Of a DNA stretch of 64,000 bases, positions 16,594 to 26,445 are shown in pieces. The notes below the pieces were generated by a model, which was not told the origin of the DNA, did not search any database, and saw only the letters and a program-made list of their open reading frames with translations. Source of the stretch: Anaerobium acetethylicum (GTDB lineage Bacteria > Bacillota > Clostridia > Lachnospirales > Lachnospiraceae); assembly GCF_900096945.1 (NCBI RefSeq), contig NZ_FMKA01000008.1, positions 1 to 64,000 of the forward strand, in the 5' to 3' direction. Position 1 is the stretch's first letter; every line of letters begins with the position of its first letter. Made by a program: the position numbers and the translations under genes.

Positions 16594-18207
16594 ATGTATC
16601 GAGTATTACTGGTTGATGACGAAGTGCTTGTTAGAGAAGCGATAGGAGAAAATATTCATTGGGAAGAGCTGGGTTACGAACTGGCCGGAAGCTGTCAGGA
16701 TAGGAAGGAAGCAAAGGAATTTTTGGAGAGAAATCCTGTTGACGTCGTTCTTACTGACATCTGCATGCCCCATATGGATGGGATGGAACTGAGCGAACTG
16801 ATTTACGAACAGTATCCGGAAGTAAACGTTATTATTTTCAGCGGTTTTGATGACTTTGAGTATGCAAAGAAGGCAATCAAATATAATGTAAAGGAGTACC
16901 TGCTCAAACCTGTCACTGCATTTGAATTATCGGAAGTATTGACAAATCTGAAAGAGAAGATAGACAGTGCCAGGGAGAAAGAAAAAAAGCTGGAGCGATT
17001 GAGCGAAACCTATAATAAGAACCGTATCATCATAAAATCGAAGGTACTGGCAGATTTTATTATGGGGACGAAAACGGAAGAAGAGAACCTCCGGGGCCTA
17101 AGGGAAGTCGATGTTGTGCTGGAGGCTTCGGAATTTCGTGTCGCTGTTCTTGAAATCGACCTTTATTCAGAATTGCATGACCCGGACGAAGAAGCAAAGC
17201 AGCAGAGTGCCCTGATGGCATTTGCAGTTTTTAATATCAGTGACGAGATCATAAAAGCGCATCATGCAGGGATTGTCTGTCAGGGGAACCACAACCGTGT
17301 CTTCATTCTTTTTCAGACAGACAGGCCGAAGGGATTCGATGAGTCGGTAAAAAATACCTGCCTTCAGATCAGTGATCTGGTGAAACAGCTGCTGGGGCTG
17401 AGTATCACCGTCGGGATCGGAAGAGAAGTGAGAAACAAGAAAGACATTTATAAGTCCTATGAAGAGGCAGAAGGCGCAATCAGATACCGCTATCTCCTGG
17501 GAGGAGACAGCATCATCGATATGAAAGAAATTATCCGCACCATGAACAAAGAAGTGGATCTGGATGAGGAGATCAATCAGCTGTCAATGGCTCTAAAACT
17601 CAATGACCGGACAAAGACTGAAGAAGGACTGGATAAAATCAGTAAAGCAGTAAAAGATGCAATGGCCGACAAAAACAGAAGCTGCCTGTATCTGCAGCAG
17701 GTGATTGTGGCAGTCGGTGACGTACTGAGGACTTCCGACCTTGCAGGAAGCATGATATACGCCCAAAAGGATCAGCTGCTGACCGATATTGCAGAGGCCA
17801 GGACCTTTGCGGATTCCATGAAGCTGCTCGAAGATTACTGCCACCAGGCAGGAGAGGAACTGGACAACCAGAAGAATGCAGGTGGGAAAAGGCAGGCTTT
17901 TCTTGCGATGAATTATATGGAGAAGAATTATTCGGATGACGAACTGAATCTGAATTCCATCTGCACCTATCTTTGTATCAGCCCGAGCCGGTTCAGTACC
18001 ATATTTAAAAATGCAACCGGTGAAACATTTATGGAAGCCCTGACCAGAATCAGGATGCAGAAAGCAAAAGAACTGTTGGAAAATACGGATCTGAAAAACT
18101 ATGAGATTGCAGAAAAGGTAGGATTCAGCGATCCGCATTATTTCAGCATCGCATTCAAGAAAGCGACAGGAAAGACACCGAAAGAATATGCAAAGGGAAA
18201 GAGGTAG
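16594..18207 (+). CDS. YesN-type response regulator (REC + AraC helix-turn-helix)
   Basis: A 537-aa cytosolic regulator. The receiver domain (1-125) has the acidic pair DDE at 8-10, phosphoacceptor D55 in DVVLTDICMPHMDG and K in EYLLKPV. A long linker follows. The C-terminal AraC domain (about 435-535) has two helix-turn-helix motifs (LNSICTYLCISPSRFSTIFK and NYEIAEKVGFSDPHYFSIAFK). GGGAGTGAGATC precedes ATG 16594. The next gene, its kinase, starts 6 bp after its stop. Together with the sugar-binding protein at 20012 it forms a three-component sugar-sensing set, probably controlling the ABC transporter that follows. Confidence 0.93.
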   Translation: MYRVLLVDDEVLVREAIGENIHWEELGYELAGSCQDRKEAKEFLERNPVDVVLTDICMPHMDGMELSELIYEQYPEVNVIIFSGFDDFEYAKKAIKYNVKEYLLKPVTAFELSEVLTNLKEKIDSAREKEKKLERLSETYNKNRIIIKSKVLADFIMGTKTEEENLRGLREVDVVLEASEFRVAVLEIDLYSELHDPDEEAKQQSALMAFAVFNISDEIIKAHHAGIVCQGNHNRVFILFQTDRPKGFDESVKNTCLQISDLVKQLLGLSITVGIGREVRNKKDIYKSYEEAEGAIRYRYLLGGDSIIDMKEIIRTMNKEVDLDEEINQLSMALKLNDRTKTEEGLDKISKAVKDAMADKNRSCLYLQQVIVAVGDVLRTSDLAGSMIYAQKDQLLTDIAEARTFADSMKLLEDYCHQAGEELDNQKNAGGKRQAFLAMNYMEKNYSDDELNLNSICTYLCISPSRFSTIFKNATGETFMEALTRIRMQKAKELLENTDLKNYEIAEKVGFSDPHYFSIAFKKATGKTPKEYAKGKR

Positions 18208-18213
18208 CTGTCT

Positions 18214-20025
18214 GTGAAGAAAAAGAGAAGCCATTACTGGCTGTTCGGTCATTTTAAAAGCATACAGTTTACCATGCTGTTTGGTTTTTCGGCTTTGATT
18301 GTCTTAGCTCTGGTCTCATTCTTAATCTTATCCATAAACTATACCGAAGATACAGTCCTGAACAACTCCATTGATTATTCCACCCAGCTGATCGAACAGG
18401 TAAACACGGATATCGATTCCTATATTGACTATATGGAAAATATATCCTCTCTGGTTACAAACAACAACGATATCAAGGAATACCTGTTCAACAGAAATCT
18501 TTCGCAGGGCGCCATGGACAATCTGTATAGCGGGATTCTGGCCCAGTTCAATACGATTATTGACGCAAGGGAAGACGTCTATAACATAGCGGTAATTTCC
18601 AATGACGGGAAACATATCATCAATGATGGTACGGACAGGCTGAATGAATATGTTTCGCTGACGGACATGGACTGGTACAGGAATGCCATAGTAAATGTGG
18701 ATGGTACTGCCTTGTCTTCCTCCCATGTCCAGAATGCCATAAAAAGCGACTACAGATGGGTGATTACATTAAGCAGGAGCATAAGGAATCCCTATACGAA
18801 TGAGCCTTCCGGAATATTTTTTATCGATTTGAATTACAATGCAATCAGCGACTTGTGTGAAAACAACAGCCTGGGAGAAAAAGGTTATGTATTCATCCTG
18901 GATGAAGGAGGAAATATCATCTATCATCCCCAGCAGCAGCTTTTATACAGCGGCCTGAAGACTGAGCGGATCGAGGAAGTCAGGAACAGCAAAACCCGCT
19001 ATTTCGTCACTGATGAAGGGCAGCAAAGCAGGCTGTATACGATTTCAAAATCGGAAAAGACGGGATGGACCGTGGTAGGCGTCGTCGTAAGGTCTGCGCT
19101 CATGGAGAACAAAGCCAAAACCCAGATCATCTATCTGCTGGTCGCAGCGGTACTGCTGATGGCGACCGTGGCAATTTCAGCTTTTATCGCTTCAGATATT
19201 ACGAGGCCCATCAAGATTCTGAAAGATTCCATGAAAGAAGTGGAAAAGGGACATTTTTCCAACGCCAACATAGAAGTGATTGATGATAATGAAATCGGAA
19301 GTCTGAGCAAGTCTTTTAATGTCATGACGAAAAAAATCCAAAACCTGATGGAAGAGAATATTTATGAACAGAAACAAAAGCGTAAAAGTGAGCTGAAGGC
19401 GCTCCAGTCGCAGATCAATCCTCATTTTCTATACAATACGCTGGATGCGATCATATGGATGGCAGAGGGGAATAAGAACCGGGAGGTTGTCCTGATGACC
19501 TCGTCTCTTGCGAAGCTGCTGCGCCAGAGCATAGGGAATGACAACGAGGTGCTGACGATTTCCCAGGAGATCAGCTACCTGCAAAACTACCTCACCATAC
19601 AGAAGATGAGATATAAAGATAAACTGGAATTTGAGATCAATATCCCGAAAGACATTTATGATGAGGAAATCATTAAACTTGTCCTTCAGCCGATTGTGGA
19701 GAATGCAATTTATCATGGAATCAAATTCAAGGATGCAAAAGGCCTTCTTGTCATCAGCGGATATTCATCAGAAAACGATATCATACTGAAAGTGAGCGAT
19801 AATGGTGTGGGAATGTCGGAAGAGACCCTTGCGCACATACTTGATGAGCATAAAGTCAATTACAAATCAAATGGAATAGGCGTCTATAACGTGCAGATGA
19901 GGCTGCAGCTGTATTACGGAAAAAGCTATGGCATCTCCTATGAAAGCGTTTTGGGCGAAGGGACGACGGCTACAGTAAAGATTCCCAGAAGGAATCTGCA
20001 GGGGGAAACAAATGAAAAAGCTTAG
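18214..20025 (+). CDS. YesM/LytS-type sensor histidine kinase
   Basis: A 603-aa membrane kinase. It has an N-terminal membrane segment (about 15-40), an extracellular dCache-like domain (about 45-300), a second membrane segment (about 308-330), HAMP (about 331-385), then a His_kinase domain with H404 in SQINPHFLYNTLD. The ATPase domain has the N box PIVENAIYHGI and the G box SDNGVGMS. The start is GTG 18214 after AGAGGTAG. It overlaps the next gene by 14 bp. The extracellular domain may read a sugar directly or through the anchored binding protein encoded next. Confidence 0.93.
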   Translation: MKKKRSHYWLFGHFKSIQFTMLFGFSALIVLALVSFLILSINYTEDTVLNNSIDYSTQLIEQVNTDIDSYIDYMENISSLVTNNNDIKEYLFNRNLSQGAMDNLYSGILAQFNTIIDAREDVYNIAVISNDGKHIINDGTDRLNEYVSLTDMDWYRNAIVNVDGTALSSSHVQNAIKSDYRWVITLSRSIRNPYTNEPSGIFFIDLNYNAISDLCENNSLGEKGYVFILDEGGNIIYHPQQQLLYSGLKTERIEEVRNSKTRYFVTDEGQQSRLYTISKSEKTGWTVVGVVVRSALMENKAKTQIIYLLVAAVLLMATVAISAFIASDITRPIKILKDSMKEVEKGHFSNANIEVIDDNEIGSLSKSFNVMTKKIQNLMEENIYEQKQKRKSELKALQSQINPHFLYNTLDAIIWMAEGNKNREVVLMTSSLAKLLRQSIGNDNEVLTISQEISYLQNYLTIQKMRYKDKLEFEINIPKDIYDEEIIKLVLQPIVENAIYHGIKFKDAKGLLVISGYSSENDIILKVSDNGVGMSEETLAHILDEHKVNYKSNGIGVYNVQMRLQLYYGKSYGISYESVLGEGTTATVKIPRRNLQGETNEKA

Positions 20026-21025
20026 GAACAAGATTGTTGTGCTGATCTTACTGTGTATCACAGCTCTGTGCATTACAATAATAGCTGGAGAAAATCTAAA
20101 GATGGAAAAGCCCATTAAAATCATCTATATTCCGAAAATCATTGATGAGACAAACGAATTCTGGTCAGCCCTGATCGGAGGAGCGAACATGGCGGCGAAA
20201 GAATACGGTGCAGAACTTACAATTGTTGCTCCAAATGCGGAAAATGATTATGAAAGGCAGAATGAATTGATTCAATGGGCAATTGAGCAAAAACCGGATG
20301 CCATCGCAGTGTCGCCGGCCAATTTTACGGAATCGACGGAAATGGTGAAAAAGGTTACCCAGAATAATATAAAATTAATTCTGATCGATTCCAATGTGGA
20401 TGAAGCTGTAGAAGATGTCAGCGTCTCGACAAACAATTATGAAGCTGGCAAAAAAATCGGCCAGTTCATGAAACAATTCATTCAGAAAGATACGAAGATT
20501 GCAGTTGTCGGGCATGTCAAGACCGCATCGACTGCAATTGAGCGGGAGAAGGGCCTGCGGGCGGCACTGGGTAAGGACGAAAGCAAAATCCTGGAAGTGG
20601 TATTCTGTGATTCGGTATTTGGCAAGGCCTATGAGGTTACTGTAGATCTGTTTAAAAAATATCCTGACATCAGCATGGTGGCCGGGCTCAATGAATATTC
20701 AGCCGTTGGTGCGGCAAGGGCAATCAAGGACATGGGCCTGGAAGAGCAGGTGAAAATAATCGGATTTGACAGTTCCGCTGAAGAAATCGAATTGCTGGAG
20801 GAAGGCGTTTTTCAGGGGATTGTCATACAGAAATCCTTTAATATGGGCTATCTTGGAATCGAAAAGGCGGTAAAAGCTGTGAGGGGGGGAAAGGTGCCGA
20901 AAAATGTAGATTCAGGTTCGCAGCTGATTACGAAAGAAAACATGTATACGGATGAGAATCAGAAGCTTTTATTTCCGTTCATCGGAAACCAGTCGACGCA
21001 AAAGGATGAAGGCAGTACAGACTAG
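20012..21025 (+). CDS. Sugar-binding protein, membrane-anchored sensor component
   Basis: A 337-aa Peripla_BP_4 (RbsB/ChvE-like) protein. Residues 8-26 form a hydrophobic N-terminal segment with no lipobox, so it is probably anchored or secreted rather than a lipoprotein. The two-lobed fold is visible from KPIKIIYIPKIIDETNEFW to IGFDSSAEEIELLEEGVFQGIVIQ. It overlaps the kinase gene by 14 bp and is cut off from the transporter genes by a terminator. That arrangement argues for a sensing role, presenting sugar to the kinase. The transporter has its own binding lipoprotein at 23799. Confidence 0.88.
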   Translation: MKKLRNKIVVLILLCITALCITIIAGENLKMEKPIKIIYIPKIIDETNEFWSALIGGANMAAKEYGAELTIVAPNAENDYERQNELIQWAIEQKPDAIAVSPANFTESTEMVKKVTQNNIKLILIDSNVDEAVEDVSVSTNNYEAGKKIGQFMKQFIQKDTKIAVVGHVKTASTAIEREKGLRAALGKDESKILEVVFCDSVFGKAYEVTVDLFKKYPDISMVAGLNEYSAVGAARAIKDMGLEEQVKIIGFDSSAEEIELLEEGVFQGIVIQKSFNMGYLGIEKAVKAVRGGKVPKNVDSGSQLITKENMYTDENQKLLFPFIGNQSTQKDEGSTD

Positions 21026-21109
21026 TGTGCTGTTTTGCCGATTATCAGTGATACAGCATACCAGATTCAGGGTGAAATGCATATAATTCTGTAAATGGAA
21101 CAGTGAAAA

Positions 21110-21150
21110 GGTTAAAAAACTACAAAACAGTAGTTTTTTAACCTTTTTTT
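21110..21150 (+). terminator. Terminator after the sensor genes
   Basis: GGTTAAAAAACTAC (21110-21123) pairs exactly with GTAGTTTTTTAACC (21130-21143), followed by seven T. It separates regulator-kinase-sensor from the ABC genes. Confidence 0.92.
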
Positions 21151-21227
21151 AGAAGATATTCAATTACTAATTTTCCCATCCTGCAATATAATTCATATAT
21201 CAGGAAACGCAGAAATTTATTCAAGAA

Positions 21228-22736
21228 ATGGATGGTGAAAACGTGGGCGAAGTAATTTTGACAATGAAAGAGATCGACAAATCCTTCATTGGTGTACACG
21301 CGCTGAAACAGGTAAATTTGGAACTGAAAAAGGGAGAGGTCCATGCGCTGATGGGAGAAAACGGTGCAGGAAAATCTACGCTTATGAAGGTGCTGACCGG
21401 AATTTATGCAAAAGACAGCGGCAGTATCATATATGAGGGAAAAGAGATTGAGTTTACAAATCCCCGTGAAGCACAGGATGTAGGCATCACAATCGTACAT
21501 CAGGAGCTGAACATGATGAATCATCTTACAGTTGCGCAGAATATATTTATTGGCCGCGAGATGATGAATGGAAAGCTGATCAATGACAGAAAAATGAACA
21601 AGGAAGCGGCAAAATTATTTGAGAAGCTGAATATCGATATCGATCCAGACGAGACGATCGGGAACCTGACGGTCGGAAAACAGCAGATGTGCGAAATTGC
21701 AAAAGCGATTTCAAGGGATGCAAAAATCATCGTATTTGACGAACCGACAGCTGCTTTGACCGAGTCTGAAATTGATGAGCTTTTCAAAATTATCAGGGAT
21801 TTAAGGGCAAAGGGAATCGGGATTGTCTATATTTCCCACAGAATGGATGAAATTAAGGTGATTACAGACCGGGTTACGGTAATGCGTGATGGTGAATATG
21901 TGGGAACCTTAATTACGAAAGACTGCTCGAAAAATGACATCATCAATATGATGGTAGGCCGAGTGATCTACGAAGATCCAAAGCAGAAAAGCAATGTGCC
22001 GGAAAACGCACCTGTCGTTTTGAAGGTGGAACATCTGAATGCGGGCAAGATGGTGAGGGATGTAAGCTTCGAATTGAAGAAAGGCGAGATACTTGGATTT
22101 GCCGGACTGATGGGAGCTGGAAGAACTGAAACCGCCAGAGCGCTTTTCGGGGCAGACAAAAAAGACAGCGGAGACATCTATATCAACGGACAGAAAGTGG
22201 ACATCAAAAATCCTATGGATGCCGTAAATGCGGGAGTCGGATATTTATCGGAAGACAGAAAGCGTTATGGAATCGTTCTTGACAAGACAATAGCAGAGAA
22301 TACGACGATGGCGTCTCTTGAACATTACATGAAAGGCTTTTTCATCAATGAGAAAGAAGAAAAAAAGATCGCTGAAGAGTACGTAAATAAACTAAGGACA
22401 AAGACACCGACAGTTGATACCGCAGTAATAAATTTATCAGGTGGAAACCAGCAGAAAGTAGTTATAGCAAAATGGCTTGTGCGCGACTGCGATATTCTCA
22501 TTTTTGACGAACCTACCAGAGGAATTGACGTAGGTGCGAAGAATGAAATTTATCAGCTGATGAGTGAACTGGCAGCAGAAGGCAAATCAATCATTATGAT
22601 TTCTTCTGAACTGACAGAGATTCTAAGAATGAGCGATCGGATCGTTGTCATGTGTGAAGGCAGAAAAACAGGAGAGCTGTCGATTGAGGAAGCATCCCAG
22701 GAAACGATCATGCAGGCGGCAACCTTAAGAAATTAG
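21228..22736 (+). CDS. Sugar ABC transporter ATP-binding protein (RbsA/MglA type)
   Basis: A 502-aa protein with two ABC modules, as in CUT2 transporters. Module 1 has Walker A GENGAGKST, signature NLTVGKQQMCEIAKA and Walker B IIVFDEPTAAL. Module 2 has a degenerate Walker A (GLMGAGRTETARALFG), signature NLSGGNQQKVVIAKW and Walker B ILIFDEPTRGIDVG. That asymmetry is normal for the family. ATG 21228 and GTG 21243 are both possible starts. It forms a tight unit with the permease (18 bp) and the binding lipoprotein. The sugar is not determinable. Ribose, galactose, xylose or a deoxysugar are all plausible. Confidence 0.93.
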   Translation: MDGENVGEVILTMKEIDKSFIGVHALKQVNLELKKGEVHALMGENGAGKSTLMKVLTGIYAKDSGSIIYEGKEIEFTNPREAQDVGITIVHQELNMMNHLTVAQNIFIGREMMNGKLINDRKMNKEAAKLFEKLNIDIDPDETIGNLTVGKQQMCEIAKAISRDAKIIVFDEPTAALTESEIDELFKIIRDLRAKGIGIVYISHRMDEIKVITDRVTVMRDGEYVGTLITKDCSKNDIINMMVGRVIYEDPKQKSNVPENAPVVLKVEHLNAGKMVRDVSFELKKGEILGFAGLMGAGRTETARALFGADKKDSGDIYINGQKVDIKNPMDAVNAGVGYLSEDRKRYGIVLDKTIAENTTMASLEHYMKGFFINEKEEKKIAEEYVNKLRTKTPTVDTAVINLSGGNQQKVVIAKWLVRDCDILIFDEPTRGIDVGAKNEIYQLMSELAAEGKSIIMISSELTEILRMSDRIVVMCEGRKTGELSIEEASQETIMQAATLRN

Positions 22737-22754
22737 TCGGGAGGATATATAGAA

Positions 22755-23783
22755 ATGGAAAACATACAAAAAAAGGTATCTACAAAAACAAACCCGTTCA
22801 TAGATAATCCGGTTGTAAAGGCAATCGGAACACAACGGTTAATAGCAGTGCTGGCCCTTCTGGCTTTGACGGGATTTTTCAGTATCGCTAGTCCTGCGTT
22901 CAGGCAGTGGACAACGGTGGTAAGCATCTTCGATGCTTCCTACTACATCGGCTTCATGGCAATCGGAATCACATTCGTAATCATCACAGGCGGCATCGAT
23001 CTTTCTATCGGAACTGTTCTTGTATGCTCGTCTCTGATTGCAGGTTCCCTGGCAGTGAAGAACGGAGTTCCTGTTGCAGCATGTCTGGCAGTAGGCATTC
23101 TGATCGGTGCACTCTTTGGCCTTTGCAACGGTCTGATGGTATCGATTATGGGGCTTCCACCTTTTATTGCAACTTTGGGAACAATGATGGTTTCGAAAGG
23201 GTTTGGCTCCATCTATTCAAAAGCACAGAGTGTTACCTGGCCTCAGGCAGCAGGAGATGGCGGATGGTTCAGAAGTATCTTCAAAGTGACCATAGGAAGC
23301 GGAGCGGGCGCTAAGATCATTCCGACCGGATTCCTGTTACTGATCATACTTGCAGTCATCATGTCAGTCATATTGAATAAGACCCGTCCGGGACGTTACA
23401 TACTGGCACTTGGAAGCAACAAAGAAGCTACAAGGCTTTCAGGCGTGAATATTGTCAAATGGGAAACGTTAGCTTATATATTCTCAGGAAGCTTTGCCGG
23501 ACTTGCAGGCATCGCATATGCAGCTTCCTACTCCACAATGCTTCCAGGCGGCGGCGCAGGATTCGAACTTGATGCAATCGCAGGCGTAGTAATCGGAGGA
23601 ACCTCCATGAGCGGCGGTTATGGATCCATTGCCGGAACACTGATTGGTGTATTTATCATGTCGGTATTAAAGACAGGCCTTCCGTTTATCGGATTGCAGC
23701 CGCATTATCAGCAGTTTATAACAGGTTTTGTATTGATTGCAGCCGTTTTCGCGGATGTTGTTAATAGAAGAAAGAAAAATTAA
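22755..23783 (+). CDS. Sugar ABC transporter permease (RbsC/MglC type)
   Basis: A 342-aa integral membrane protein with about 9-10 hydrophobic segments from residue 25. Family landmarks are FVIITGGIDLSIGTVL, GLCNGLMVSIMGLPPFIATLGTM, a SGVNIVKWETLAYIFSGS cytoplasmic region and GGTSMSGGYGSIAGTLIG. CGGGAGGATATATAG precedes the ATG. It pairs with itself in a CUT2 transporter energised by the preceding ATPase. Confidence 0.94.
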   Translation: MENIQKKVSTKTNPFIDNPVVKAIGTQRLIAVLALLALTGFFSIASPAFRQWTTVVSIFDASYYIGFMAIGITFVIITGGIDLSIGTVLVCSSLIAGSLAVKNGVPVAACLAVGILIGALFGLCNGLMVSIMGLPPFIATLGTMMVSKGFGSIYSKAQSVTWPQAAGDGGWFRSIFKVTIGSGAGAKIIPTGFLLLIILAVIMSVILNKTRPGRYILALGSNKEATRLSGVNIVKWETLAYIFSGSFAGLAGIAYAASYSTMLPGGGAGFELDAIAGVVIGGTSMSGGYGSIAGTLIGVFIMSVLKTGLPFIGLQPHYQQFITGFVLIAAVFADVVNRRKKN

Positions 23784-23798
23784 AGGGAGGATTTACAA

Positions 23799-24896
23799 AT
23801 GAGGAAAAAAGTATTAAGTGTATTGTTATGTGCAGCTATGACCGCTGCTATGCTGTCAGGATGCGGATCTAAGGATGCCGCAACAACGGAAACAACAGAA
23901 ACTACCGACAAGAAGGAAAGTGCTTCAGATGAGGAATTATTCGTCTATATGGTATCCAAAGGATTCCAGCATCAGTACTGGCAGGCGGTTAAAAAGGGTG
24001 CTGACGAAGCTGCAGCGGAATTGGGAGCGAAAATAGAATTCGTTGGTCCAAATACAGAAAGCGATATCGCAGATCAGGTTCAGATGTTAAACAATGCAAT
24101 CAACTTAAAACCTGACGCAATCGGCCTTGCATCTCTGAGTACAGACGCTTGTCTCGAAGCGATTCAGGCAGCAAAGGATGCAGGAATTCCAATTATAGGA
24201 TTTGACTCTGGTGTTCCGAATGCTCCTGAAGGTGCAGTATTTGCAAATGCATCTACAGATAATTACAAAGCAGGTGAATTGGCAGCAGAAAATACATTCC
24301 CAATCATCAAAGATAAAATAACAGGTGCTACAGCTACAGTAAGAATCGGTGTTATGAACCAGGATGCTACCGCAGAATCTATCATCAACCGTGGTTCAGG
24401 ATTCATTGACAAAATGAAATCATTGATCGAAGCAGAAGGAAAAACAGTTTCTGTTGAAGGACATGATAAATGGAACGACAAAAAGGATAATGCCGATGTC
24501 ATTATCGAAGTGGCAGTTCCATCAGCAGTTACTGCAGAAGCATCTTCAATCGACGGACAGAACCTGTTAAACAAAAAAGATATCATTGCAGTATATGGTT
24601 CTAACCAGCACTCCGGTGAAGCACTTGTAAATGCAGATTCAAACTTAAAGAAACTTGGTCCGGACGGCGTAATCGGTGTTGCATTCGACTCAGGATCACT
24701 TATCAAAGGTGCTGTAAAAAATGGAACATTAGCAGGCGCTGTTACACAGGATCCGGTTTCAATCGGAAGAAAAACTGTTGAACTGGCAGTTGCAGCAGCA
24801 AAAGGAGAAAAAGTAGCTGACGTTGATACAGGATGCAGATGGTATACAGCTGACAATATGGATGATGCTGAAATAGCTCCAAACTTATACGACTAA
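23799..24896 (+). CDS. Sugar ABC transporter substrate-binding lipoprotein (RbsB type)
   Basis: A 365-aa protein. The signal peptide ends in lipobox MLSGC (Cys 22 acylated), followed by a Thr/Glu-rich linker and a Peripla_BP_4 domain (about 45-360). Recognition features are VYMVSKGFQHQYWQAVKKGADEAA, DAIGLASLSTDACLEAIQAAKDAG and GFDSGVPNAPEG. It delivers sugar to the permease and ATPase encoded upstream. AAAGGGAGGATTTACAA is a strong ribosome binding site, consistent with high expression of the binding protein. Confidence 0.94.
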   Translation: MRKKVLSVLLCAAMTAAMLSGCGSKDAATTETTETTDKKESASDEELFVYMVSKGFQHQYWQAVKKGADEAAAELGAKIEFVGPNTESDIADQVQMLNNAINLKPDAIGLASLSTDACLEAIQAAKDAGIPIIGFDSGVPNAPEGAVFANASTDNYKAGELAAENTFPIIKDKITGATATVRIGVMNQDATAESIINRGSGFIDKMKSLIEAEGKTVSVEGHDKWNDKKDNADVIIEVAVPSAVTAEASSIDGQNLLNKKDIIAVYGSNQHSGEALVNADSNLKKLGPDGVIGVAFDSGSLIKGAVKNGTLAGAVTQDPVSIGRKTVELAVAAAKGEKVADVDTGCRWYTADNMDDAEIAPNLYD

Positions 24897-24961
24897 GCTA
24901 AATGAGGGATTAAAAACGAATAACCATATATCTTTATGATGGATGTATGATGAAGCAGAAT

Positions 24962-25008
24962 GACTGGCAGGATTCCTAGAGGGGGGGGATTCTGCCAGTT
25001 GTTTTTTA
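24962..25008 (+). terminator. Terminator of the CUT2 transporter operon
   Basis: ACTGGCAGGATTCC pairs with GGATTCTGCCAGT around a G-rich loop, followed by TGTTTTTTATT. Confidence 0.85.
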
Positions 25009-25058
25009 TTCACAAGAAATTCCTGGAATTTTTCTTGAATTATAAAAATTCCGCAAGG

Positions 25059-25090
25059 AGGCGCGTGATGCTGAATTTGCATAAAATCCC
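25059..25090. repeat. Family B fragment
   Basis: GCGCGTGATGCTGAATTTGC and ATAAAATCCCG match the interior of family B (ATGCTGAATTTGCATAAAAC..CCCG). Neither end of the element is present. Confidence 0.5.
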
Positions 25091-25091
25091 G

Positions 25092-25120
25092 TTGCCTTTA
25101 TCTTTCTTTCGAAGTATAAT
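25092..25120 (+). promoter_or_regulatory. Promoter of the rhodanese-TtcA gene
   Basis: TTGCCT (25092-25097), 17 bp, TATAAT (25115-25120). The 120-bp leader that follows holds no clear terminator. Confidence 0.65.
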
Positions 25121-25244
25121 CATAGCGTATGTGTAGGAATGAAAATTACTAGCTGTTCAGAAGGAAGTGGCTGAACGCTAAAAAAATTTTGCGTAAAACC
25201 ATATTAAAACGATAGATTAAGTAGAAAAAAAGAGGAAATAGAAA

Positions 25245-26411
25245 ATGAGTCTGTCAGAGAAAAACTATGAAATTACAAACAGTGAATTGCGAAAACTTGC
25301 AGAACCGTATCTGCTTGTCGATATCAGGGATGAGGCTGCATTCCAGTTCGGACACCTGCCGGAAGCTGTGAACATTTCCCTGAAGCAGCTGGAAGAGGAC
25401 AATACTCTGCTGCCCCGGGAGAAGAAAATAGTGGTGTACTGTAAAATCGGTCAGGTAAGCGCCGATGTTGCTGAAATGCTGCGGGAAAACGGTTATGAAG
25501 CCTGGAATCTGTCGGGAGGCTACAACGAATGGCTCAGGAATCAGATTCAGATGCAGTTGGAAAGCAGGACTGTACAGGATGAGGCTGAAAAAAGCATACA
25601 GAAAAAATTCCATAAGTCATTATTCTCGAAATTTGCCAAGGCTATCAGGGAATATGAGATGTTGAAGCAAGGCGATAAGATCGCAGTCTGCATTTCAGGC
25701 GGCAAGGATTCCATGGTGATGGCGAAGCTTTTCCAGGAACTGAAGAAGCACAACAAGTTCGAGTTTGAACTGGTGTTTCTCGTAATGGATCCGGGATATA
25801 ATGAAGTGAACAGGAGAGTCATCGAAGAAAATGCCAGAATGCTTGGCATCCCGATCACGGTATTTGAAACGGATATTTTCGAGGCTGTCTACAACGTGGA
25901 GAAATCTCCGTGCTACCTGTGCGCCAGGATGAGGCGCGGACATCTGTACAGCAGGGCAAAAGAGCTGGGATGCAATAAGATTGCACTGGGACACCATTAT
26001 GATGATGTGATCGAAACGATCCTGATGGGGATGCTGTATGGCGCGCAGGTTCAGACTATGATGCCGAAGCTGCACAGTACCAATTTTGAGGGGATGGAAC
26101 TGATACGGCCGATGTATCTGATCCGGGAAGAGGATATCAAGCATTGGAGGGACTACAACAATCTCCATTTCATCCAGTGCGCATGCCGCTTTACGGATTC
26201 CTGCACGACCTGCAGGGTCGACGGCAGCGCAGTGTCAAAGAGGACCGAAATCAAGGATCTGATCAGGCATCTGAAGGAGACGAATCCTTACATTGAGAGC
26301 AATATTTTCCGAAGCGTGGAAAACGTCAACCTCAGTACGGTTATCGCCTATAAGGAAAACGGGATCCAGCATAATTTTTTGGAAAAGTATGATTCATATA
26401 CGGAAGAGTAG
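25245..26411 (+). CDS. Rhodanese domain fused to TtcA-family tRNA thiolation ATPase
   Basis: A 388-aa fusion. Residues 1-98 form a rhodanese domain with catalytic C66 in VVYCKIGQ, able to carry persulfide sulfur. Residues 120-388 form a PP-loop ATP pyrophosphatase with SGGKDS at 151-156, a CYLCARMRRGHLY cysteine pair, ALGHHYDDVIET and a late CACRFTDSCTTC cluster. TtcA makes 2-thiocytidine at position 32 of tRNAs, using an iron-sulfur centre. The fusion suggests that the rhodanese part supplies the sulfur. It is a single-gene unit. Confidence 0.88.
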   Translation: MSLSEKNYEITNSELRKLAEPYLLVDIRDEAAFQFGHLPEAVNISLKQLEEDNTLLPREKKIVVYCKIGQVSADVAEMLRENGYEAWNLSGGYNEWLRNQIQMQLESRTVQDEAEKSIQKKFHKSLFSKFAKAIREYEMLKQGDKIAVCISGGKDSMVMAKLFQELKKHNKFEFELVFLVMDPGYNEVNRRVIEENARMLGIPITVFETDIFEAVYNVEKSPCYLCARMRRGHLYSRAKELGCNKIALGHHYDDVIETILMGMLYGAQVQTMMPKLHSTNFEGMELIRPMYLIREEDIKHWRDYNNLHFIQCACRFTDSCTTCRVDGSAVSKRTEIKDLIRHLKETNPYIESNIFRSVENVNLSTVIAYKENGIQHNFLEKYDSYTEE

Positions 26412-26445
26412 ATAAGAAGCAGGCAATTTTTGTGCGCCCCATTAC

